Assembly: GCF_030817415.1 (NCBI RefSeq)
Contig: NZ_JAUSZI010000002.1
Span: forward strand, 8,928,001-8,992,000
DNA: 64,000 bases
DNA from: Streptomyces umbrinus
GTDB lineage: Bacteria > Actinomycetota > Actinomycetes > Streptomycetales > Streptomycetaceae
Direction of reading: 5' to 3'
Positions 59,191 through 64,000 of the stretch are shown one piece after another. The position numbers and the translations under genes were made by a program. How positions within the stretch are numbered: the first letter of the stretch is position 1; every line of letters begins with the position of its first letter. Under the pieces are notes generated by a model. That model ran no database searches, was not told the origin of the DNA, and worked only from the letters and a program-made list of their open reading frames with translations.

Positions 59191-60522
59191 ATGACTGGCG
59201 AGGAATCCCGGACGGCGATGTCCCCACCGATACGCAGCTCCGCACAGGACGCGGAACTCCAACCGCCCGCCACGCGCGCGTGGATGACGCGTGTGGTGAT
59301 CATCGGCATCGTCCTCACCGCCCTCAACCTGCGCCCCGCCATCACCAGCCTCGGCGCCCTCCTCGAAGAGGTGCGCGACGGACTCGGCATGAGCGGCAGC
59401 TTCGCCGGGCTCCTCACCTCCGTACCGCCGCTGTGCTTCGCCGTCTTCGGCGTCATGGCACCGCGTCTCGCCCGCCGCTTCGGACCCGCCGCCGTGGTCT
59501 GCGCCGGCATGGTCGCGATCGCCGCGGGACTGGCGATCCGGCCCTTCGCCGGGAACACGGCCGGCTTCCTGGTCGCCAGCGCCCTCGCGCTCATGGGCAT
59601 CGCGGTCAGCAACGTCCTGATGCCGGTGATCGTCAAGCGCTGGTTCCCGGACCGGGTCGGCTCCATGACCGGCCTCTACTCCATGGCCCTCGCCCTCGGC
59701 ACCGCCGCCGCGGCCGCCGTCACCGTGCCCATGACCCGGGCCCTGGGCGGCAGTTGGCATGCGGGGCTCGCCGTCTGGGCGGGGCTCGCGGCCGTCGCCG
59801 TACTGCCGTGGATCCCACTCGTACGGGCCCGGGGCACGGCCCTGTCCGCGGACGCCGCCTCGGCCTCTGCTTCGGCAGCCCCGGCACGTGACGCGTCCTC
59901 GTCCTCAGGGGCGGGGCAGGAACCCTCCCCGCTGCGGATCACCCGGAGCCGTACCGCCTGGGCGCTGGCCGTCTTCTTCGGGCTCCAGGCCACTGCCGCG
60001 TACATCACGATGGGCTGGATGGCGCAGATCTTCCGGGACGCGGGAGTCCCGGCGGGCACGGCCGGACTGCTGCTCGCCGTCACCATGGTGATGGGCGTGC
60101 CGCTGGCCTTCGTCATCCCGCGGCTCGCCACGCGCCTGCCCCACCAGGGGCCGATCGTGGTCGCCCTCGGGATCTGCGGCCTCGTCGGCTACGCGGGCCT
60201 CTACCTCGCCCCCGCGGGCGGCGCCTGGGCGTGGGCGCTGCTGCTCGGCATCGCCAACTGCGCGTTCCCGCTGGCCCTCACCATGGTCGGCATGCGGGCC
60301 AGGACCGGAGCGGGGGTCGCGCAGCTCTCCGCCTTCGCGCAGAGCACCGGGTACCTCATCTCGATCCCCGGCCCGCTCCTGGTGGGCGTGCTCTACCAGC
60401 ACAGCGGCGGCTGGGGGCTGCCGATCGCGCTCATGGCGGGCCTGATGATCCCGCAGATCGTGGTGGGCGTCCTGGCCGGCCGCGACCGCACGGTGGAGGA
60501 CGAGGCCGTACGTCGGCGGTGA
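59191..60522 (+). CDS. CynX/NimT-type MFS transporter
   Basis: A 443-aa major facilitator with 12 helices. The N-terminus is uncertain: ATGs at 59179, 59182 and 59191 are in frame, and 59191 is used. CynX-like features are LTALNLRPAITSLGALLEEV (after the first helix), LCFAVFGVMAPRLARRFGP, VIVKRWFPDRVGSMTGLYSM, and ITMGWMAQIFRDAGVPAGTA. A Ser/Ala-rich cytoplasmic loop (about residues 215-245) links the halves. Substrate unknown (cyanate or nitroimidazole-like in relatives). Confidence 0.88.
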   Translation: MTGEESRTAMSPPIRSSAQDAELQPPATRAWMTRVVIIGIVLTALNLRPAITSLGALLEEVRDGLGMSGSFAGLLTSVPPLCFAVFGVMAPRLARRFGPAAVVCAGMVAIAAGLAIRPFAGNTAGFLVASALALMGIAVSNVLMPVIVKRWFPDRVGSMTGLYSMALALGTAAAAAVTVPMTRALGGSWHAGLAVWAGLAAVAVLPWIPLVRARGTALSADAASASASAAPARDASSSSGAGQEPSPLRITRSRTAWALAVFFGLQATAAYITMGWMAQIFRDAGVPAGTAGLLLAVTMVMGVPLAFVIPRLATRLPHQGPIVVALGICGLVGYAGLYLAPAGGAWAWALLLGIANCAFPLALTMVGMRARTGAGVAQLSAFAQSTGYLISIPGPLLVGVLYQHSGGWGLPIALMAGLMIPQIVVGVLAGRDRTVEDEAVRRR

Positions 60523-60669
60523 CCGTCGGGGACGAGCGGTGCGGCGGCCCGGAGACCCTGCCTGTGACCTCGCCGCGCCACCACCCGCGCGCGGACCCCA
60601 CCCGCGTGCGTACGCCCCTGACCGGACCCCACCCGCGAGCGGGCGCCCGAGGGGTGGGAGACTGCTCGT

Positions 60670-60786
60670 ATGCCCGTGCTCGACCCGAACCCCCAGAACG
60701 GCCAGAAGAAGATGCTGCTCGTCTTCGGTGCGTTCCTCCTCATCTTCGTGATCATCGGCGTCATCGCGTCGATCGCCTCACCCTGA
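60670..60786 (+). CDS. SGM_5486-type 38-aa transporter-associated membrane protein
   Basis: The product begins MPVLDPNPQNGQKKMLLVFG and ends VIGVIASIASP. It has one hydrophobic helix (about residues 15-37) after a polar, Gln/Asn/Lys-containing head. GGGAG is nine bases upstream of the ATG at 60670. Length and sequence match the SGM_5486 microproteins that sit beside CynX-type MFS genes in Streptomyces. Confidence 0.88.
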   Translation: MPVLDPNPQNGQKKMLLVFGAFLLIFVIIGVIASIASP

Positions 60787-60835
60787 CCCGTCGGAAGCCC
60801 GCCCCGGACCCTCAGGCGTGACGCCTCCGCGAGGC

Positions 60836-60859
60836 GATGGTGGGGGTAGCCCCACCATC
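60836..60859. terminator. Hairpin after the microprotein gene
   Basis: GATGGTGGGG (60836-60845) pairs with CCCCACCATC (60850-60859) around GTAG, followed by a CCCCTAGGGG palindrome; likely terminator of the MFS-microprotein unit. Confidence 0.7.
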
Positions 60860-60995
60860 CCCTAGGGGGTGAGTGTCAGGGTCAAGTGGGTGGATCTCCG
60901 GATGGGTTGAGGGCTTCGGAGTCCGTAACTTCGAGATGTGACCGCGAGGACGCGGACCACGGACCACGGACCACTCGAAGCCCCACGGAGGCGGC

Positions 60996-61211
60996 ATGTC
61001 GGCCCCAACGCACATCCCGCCCCACCCGGCGACCAGGCGTGGCGTCGAGACCCGGCTCCCCTGGTGGGCCCTGGTCCTCCCGGCGCTCGCCTTCGCCGCA
61101 CTGCTCCTGGTGATACTGAACCCCGCCGACGCCCACGCGACAGGCGGCGACCCGGCTGTCGGCCGGCTCTTCGAGCAGGTCCAGCAGATCGTGCTGAACC
61201 AGGGCTCCTGA
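60996..61211 (+). CDS. Small membrane protein of unknown function
   Basis: A 71-aa protein with GGAGG before the ATG at 60996. The polar N-terminus MSAPTHIPPHPATRRGVETR is followed by one helix, WWALVLPALAFAALLLVILN, and a short tail ending in EQVQQIVLNQGS. No family was recognised with confidence. The SixA-like gene starts 77 bases downstream. Confidence 0.72.
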   Translation: MSAPTHIPPHPATRRGVETRLPWWALVLPALAFAALLLVILNPADAHATGGDPAVGRLFEQVQQIVLNQGS

Positions 61212-61287
61212 GCTCCCGGCACACCACGTCGAGGCCGCGAGTCAACTCCCTGCGCCCCATGGCGTGTTTCGTGCGAAGCTGGGAACC

Positions 61288-61806
61288 ATGAGCGTCGCAG
61301 AACCCCGCAGGATTGTCCTTTTCCGGCATGCGAAAGCCGACTGGCCCGAGGTCTCCGATCATGAGCGGCCGCTCGCTGAGCGGGGCCGCAAGGACGCCGC
61401 CGTCGCCGGACGCAGGCTGGCCGACACCGGCATCCCCTTCGATCTGGCCCTCTGCTCCACCGCGACCCGGACCCGCGAGACATGGAAACTCGCCGTCCAC
61501 GAGCTCCCCCATCGGCCGAAAACGGTCTATGAGGAGCGGCTCTACGAGGTCTCTCCCGGCGAGCTGATCGCCGTGCTGAACGAAACCCCCGACGATGTGC
61601 AGAACGCACTCCTGATCGGCCACAACCCCGGTGTGCAGGGCCTCGCCGACATCCTGGCCGGCCAGTCCGAGGGCGACGCGCAGGAGCGGATGAGCCGCCT
61701 GGGCTTCCCCGCGGCCGCCTTCGCCGTGCTCTCCTTCACCGGTTCCTGGAAGGCCCTGGAGCCGGGCGTGGCCACGCTGCTCGACTACTGGGCGCCGTCC
61801 GAGTAG
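61288..61806 (+). CDS. SixA-type histidine phosphatase
   Basis: A 172-aa phosphohistidine-type phosphatase. The catalytic R-H-A motif is in IVLFRHAKADWPEVSDHERP (residues 9-28). STATRTRETW and ALLIGHNPGVQGLADIL hold the other histidine-phosphatase residues. It lacks domains for a metabolic mutase, so a regulatory phosphatase is likely. ATG at 61288. Confidence 0.9.
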   Translation: MSVAEPRRIVLFRHAKADWPEVSDHERPLAERGRKDAAVAGRRLADTGIPFDLALCSTATRTRETWKLAVHELPHRPKTVYEERLYEVSPGELIAVLNETPDDVQNALLIGHNPGVQGLADILAGQSEGDAQERMSRLGFPAAAFAVLSFTGSWKALEPGVATLLDYWAPSE

Positions 61807-61829
61807 ACCCGGTCGTTCCCTTCTCACGA

Positions 61830-61868
61830 GGACGGGGCCCGGCACCATCGCGGTGCCGGGCCCTGTCC
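61830..61868. terminator. 17-bp hairpin between convergent sixA-like and serB
   Basis: GGACGGGGCCCGGCACC (61830-61846) pairs with GGTGCCGGGCCCTGTCC (61852-61868), one G-T pair, loop ATCGC. It can terminate both converging genes (ends 61806 and 61890). Confidence 0.88.
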
Positions 61869-61889
61869 ACGTCGTGGACGTGCGAGAAC

Positions 61890-63095
61890 TCAGTCCACGT
61901 GCATGTCCGCCGCCTCGACCTCTTCCCGTGTCACGCCCAGCAGATACAGGACGGTGTCCAGGAAGGGGAAGTTCACCGCGGTGTGCGCGGCCTGGCGCAC
62001 CACCGGCTTGGCGTTGAAGGCGACCCCGAGACCGGCCGCGTTGAGCATGTCCAGGTCGTTGGCGCCGTCACCGATTGCCACGGTCTGGCCGAGCGGCACC
62101 CCCGCCTCCGCGGCGAACCGGCGCAGCAGCCGCGCCTTGCCCGCCCGGTCCACGATCTCGCCGGTGACCTTGCCCGTCAGCTTCCCGTCGACGATCTCCA
62201 GGGTGTTGGCCTGGGCGAAGTCCAGCCCAAGACGCTCCTTGAGATCATCCGTCACCTGCGTGAACCCGCCCGAGACGACACCGACTTGGAAGCCGAGCCG
62301 CTTCAGCGTACGGATCAGCGTGCGCGCCCCCGGCGTGAGCCGTACCTCGCTGCGCACCTTGTCCACCACGGAGGCGTCGAGCCCCTTGAGCAGGGCCACG
62401 CGCGCGTGCAGCGACTGCTCGAAGTCCAGTTCCCCGCGCATCGCGGCCGCCGTCACCTCGGCGACCTCGTCCTCGCAGCCGGCGTGCGCGGCGAAGAGCT
62501 CGATGACCTCGTCCTGGATGAGCGTGGAGTCCACGTCCATGACGACCAGACGCTGGGCCCGCCGGTGCAGCCCCGCCGCGACCACCGCGATGTCGACGCC
62601 GAGGGCGGCCGCCTCGGTCACCAGGGCGGTCCGCAGCGCCTCCGGCTCTGTACCGGACACGGCGAACTCGACGGCCGTCACGGGGTACTTGGCGAGGCGG
62701 AAGATTCGGTCGATGTTGCCGCCGGTCCCGGTGATCCGGGCGGCGATCGCGGCCGCGGACTCCGCGGTGAGCGGGTGTCCGAGCACGGTCACCAACGACC
62801 TGCCGTGCCCGCGCGGCCGGTTGTCGCCGAGGCCGGAGATGATCTCGGCCTGCAGCCTCATCGAGTCCGCCCAGCTGTGCACCGTGGCGCGCAGGTCGCC
62901 CTCCAGGCCGGCCGGCGGATGCGTCACGAGCGCGCACAGCACTATCCGGCCACGGGTGACGACCTGCTCGATGTCGACCACGTCGACCGAGTAGGCGGCG
63001 AGGGTGTCGAAGAGCCCGGCCGTGATTCCTGGCCGGTCCTTGCCGAAGATCTTGACGAGGAGAGTGGGGACATCAGACGTTTGTGATGCGCTCAT
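61890..63095 (-). CDS. serB: Phosphoserine phosphatase SerB with ACT domains
   Basis: Final step of serine synthesis, dephosphorylating phosphoserine; 401 aa. ATG at 63095. The N-terminal ~180 residues form two ACT-like domains (VPTLLVKIFGKDRPGITAGL). The HAD phosphatase then has the nucleophile motif VVMDVDSTLIQDEVIELFA, GVVSGGFTQVTDDLKERLG and GDGANDLDMLNAAGLGVAFN. The ACT part may bind serine for feedback control, as in actinobacterial SerB. Confidence 0.94.
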   Translation of the reverse strand: MSASQTSDVPTLLVKIFGKDRPGITAGLFDTLAAYSVDVVDIEQVVTRGRIVLCALVTHPPAGLEGDLRATVHSWADSMRLQAEIISGLGDNRPRGHGRSLVTVLGHPLTAESAAAIAARITGTGGNIDRIFRLAKYPVTAVEFAVSGTEPEALRTALVTEAAALGVDIAVVAAGLHRRAQRLVVMDVDSTLIQDEVIELFAAHAGCEDEVAEVTAAAMRGELDFEQSLHARVALLKGLDASVVDKVRSEVRLTPGARTLIRTLKRLGFQVGVVSGGFTQVTDDLKERLGLDFAQANTLEIVDGKLTGKVTGEIVDRAGKARLLRRFAAEAGVPLGQTVAIGDGANDLDMLNAAGLGVAFNAKPVVRQAAHTAVNFPFLDTVLYLLGVTREEVEAADMHVD

Positions 63096-63247
63096 GGTGC
63101 TTCCACCGTATCCGGCACCCTGTGCCGCCCGCCGCCGAGGTCCGCCTGACGGACAGGGAACAGTGGGTGTCGTCGAGGTGTCCGCGGTCTTCACGAGCCG
63201 TGGCGCCCGCACGCCACGGCCCAGGTCGGCGTCGTACGGGCCGCCGG

Positions 63248-64000
63248 TCAACGCCGTCCGGGCGGCCTCCCGGACGGAGGCGGCGGCTCGTCGGGCGGGG
63301 GAGGCGGCGGCCCGTCCTGCGACGACCGGGGCCGGCGCCGCGGCCCCGGAGCGGGCGGCGGTGTGAACGGCCCGGCCACCGTGGGAGCGCCGTACACGTC
63401 GTTCGGCGGCCGGGCACCCGGTGGCCGCCCGCCCGGATCCTGACCGTCCGGATCCCGTCCTCCCGGAGGTTTCCCGCCGCGGGGCTGGGTCCCGGGCGGC
63501 CGTCGGCCGGGCGGCTGCGCGCCGGGGGACCGGGGCCCGCCAGGCGGCGGCCACGAGGACCGGCTGCCGGGGGACTGGGGGCCGGGCGGCGGGACGCCGG
63601 GACGACGCCCGGGCCCGGGCTCCCGCAGCTCGTCGGGCAGCCGCAGATACGGGTTCGTGTCGGGGTTCGCCGGCCGGTACGGCATACCGGGGTTGTAGGG
63701 CCCGCTCTCCCCGGCGACCTCCGCGAACGGCGGAGCGGAGTCCGGGCCGCCCGAAGCGCCCACGTCGCCGGCGCCCACGTCACCCAGTGCCAGCGGTGCC
63801 GCGCGCCGGCCGGCGGCCCCGGTGGCGCAGGCGAGCAGCGCCCCCACCGTCCCCGCGCCCGCGCCCCACAGCGCCCCGAGCAGCAGTGCCATGCCCAGCT
63901 GCCCGTGCAGCTCTATCCCCGCGTCGAACGCGTCGATGCCCAGCACGGCCATCGAGGCGTCCACGGACACGTCCGTCAGCCAGGCGAGCAGGGGCATCGC
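63248..64000 (-). CDS. C-terminal part of streptophobe family membrane protein
   Basis: The frame is open to the right edge, so at least 250 residues of a larger gene are present and its start is outside. The membrane part has AVLGIDAFDAGIELHGQLGM, ALLLGALWGAGAGTVGALLA. It matches the last helices of the long hydrophobic streptophobe proteins of Streptomyces. It is followed by about 170 residues of Pro/Gly/Arg-rich, probably disordered tail. Function unknown. Between serB and this gene (63096-63247) nothing was seen. Confidence 0.75.
   Translation of the reverse strand, partial: AMPLLAWLTDVSVDASMAVLGIDAFDAGIELHGQLGMALLLGALWGAGAGTVGALLACATGAAGRRAAPLALGDVGAGDVGASGGPDSAPPFAEVAGESGPYNPGMPYRPANPDTNPYLRLPDELREPGPGRRPGVPPPGPQSPGSRSSWPPPGGPRSPGAQPPGRRPPGTQPRGGKPPGGRDPDGQDPGGRPPGARPPNDVYGAPTVAGPFTPPPAPGPRRRPRSSQDGPPPPPPDEPPPPSGRPPGRR

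Overview
The window is very G+C-rich DNA with dense gene packing, frequent GTG/TTG starts and many 4-bp start/stop overlaps. Several gene families (DUF3099, DUF6286, SGM_5486 microprotein, streptophobe, the P10-named Asp23 companion) point to a chromosome of Streptomyces or a close relative. No rRNA, tRNA, CRISPR array, transposase or phage gene was recognised. Most genes look like core chromosome; the accessory signal lies in short dispersed repeats, two broken genes and one uncharacterised catabolic-type cluster.

Layout. 1-11220 (minus): a tightly overlapping late-cobalamin operon, cobD-cobQ-cobN-chlI/D-cobO-cobB-cobI, headed by a cobalamin riboswitch. 11261-12874 (minus): a PiT phosphate transporter with a small membrane partner and an upstream PHO box. 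12974-23766: a GH25 muramidase, class II aldolase, alpha/beta hydrolase, VOC protein, zinc metallopeptidase, a twice-frameshifted beta-propeller-like gene, an ABC-F ATPase, a small HTH protein behind a structured leader, and an enoyl-CoA hydratase. 23762-26999: an Asp23/Gls24 envelope-stress cluster with AmaP and DUF6286 membrane proteins. 27105-32045 (minus): SDR, GH15 glucanase, SURF1, a Cys-rich small protein and a DEDDh exonuclease-BRCT fusion.

32048-37132: a TetR regulator divergent from an acetoacetate decarboxylase-like gene, an SDR and two amidohydrolase-2 genes. A perfect 7-3-7 palindrome lies between them; this is the best candidate for an undescribed pathway. 37158-40781: a VIT1-like transporter, a sterol-desaturase-superfamily enzyme overlapping a YhhN lysoplasmalogenase-like gene (possible ether-lipid turnover), and a zinc alcohol dehydrogenase interrupted by two copies of a 38/39-nt palindromic element. 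40804-46694 (minus): CopD-like, CoA-transferase and two tandem subtilases. 47090-50254: DUF485-acetate symporter with a CRP-like site, then moaA. 50359-57805: small proteins, tyrS, tldE/tldD, and fabG-fabI of fatty-acid synthesis. 58008-64000: a small secreted protein, a GntR regulator divergent from a CynX-type MFS gene and its 38-aa companion, a SixA-type phosphatase, serB and a truncated streptophobe gene.

A second theme is short dispersed repeats. Six copies of one family sit between genes, five of them at convergent 3' ends. Another repeat type lies in frame inside cobB, and a third type has disrupted the alcohol dehydrogenase.
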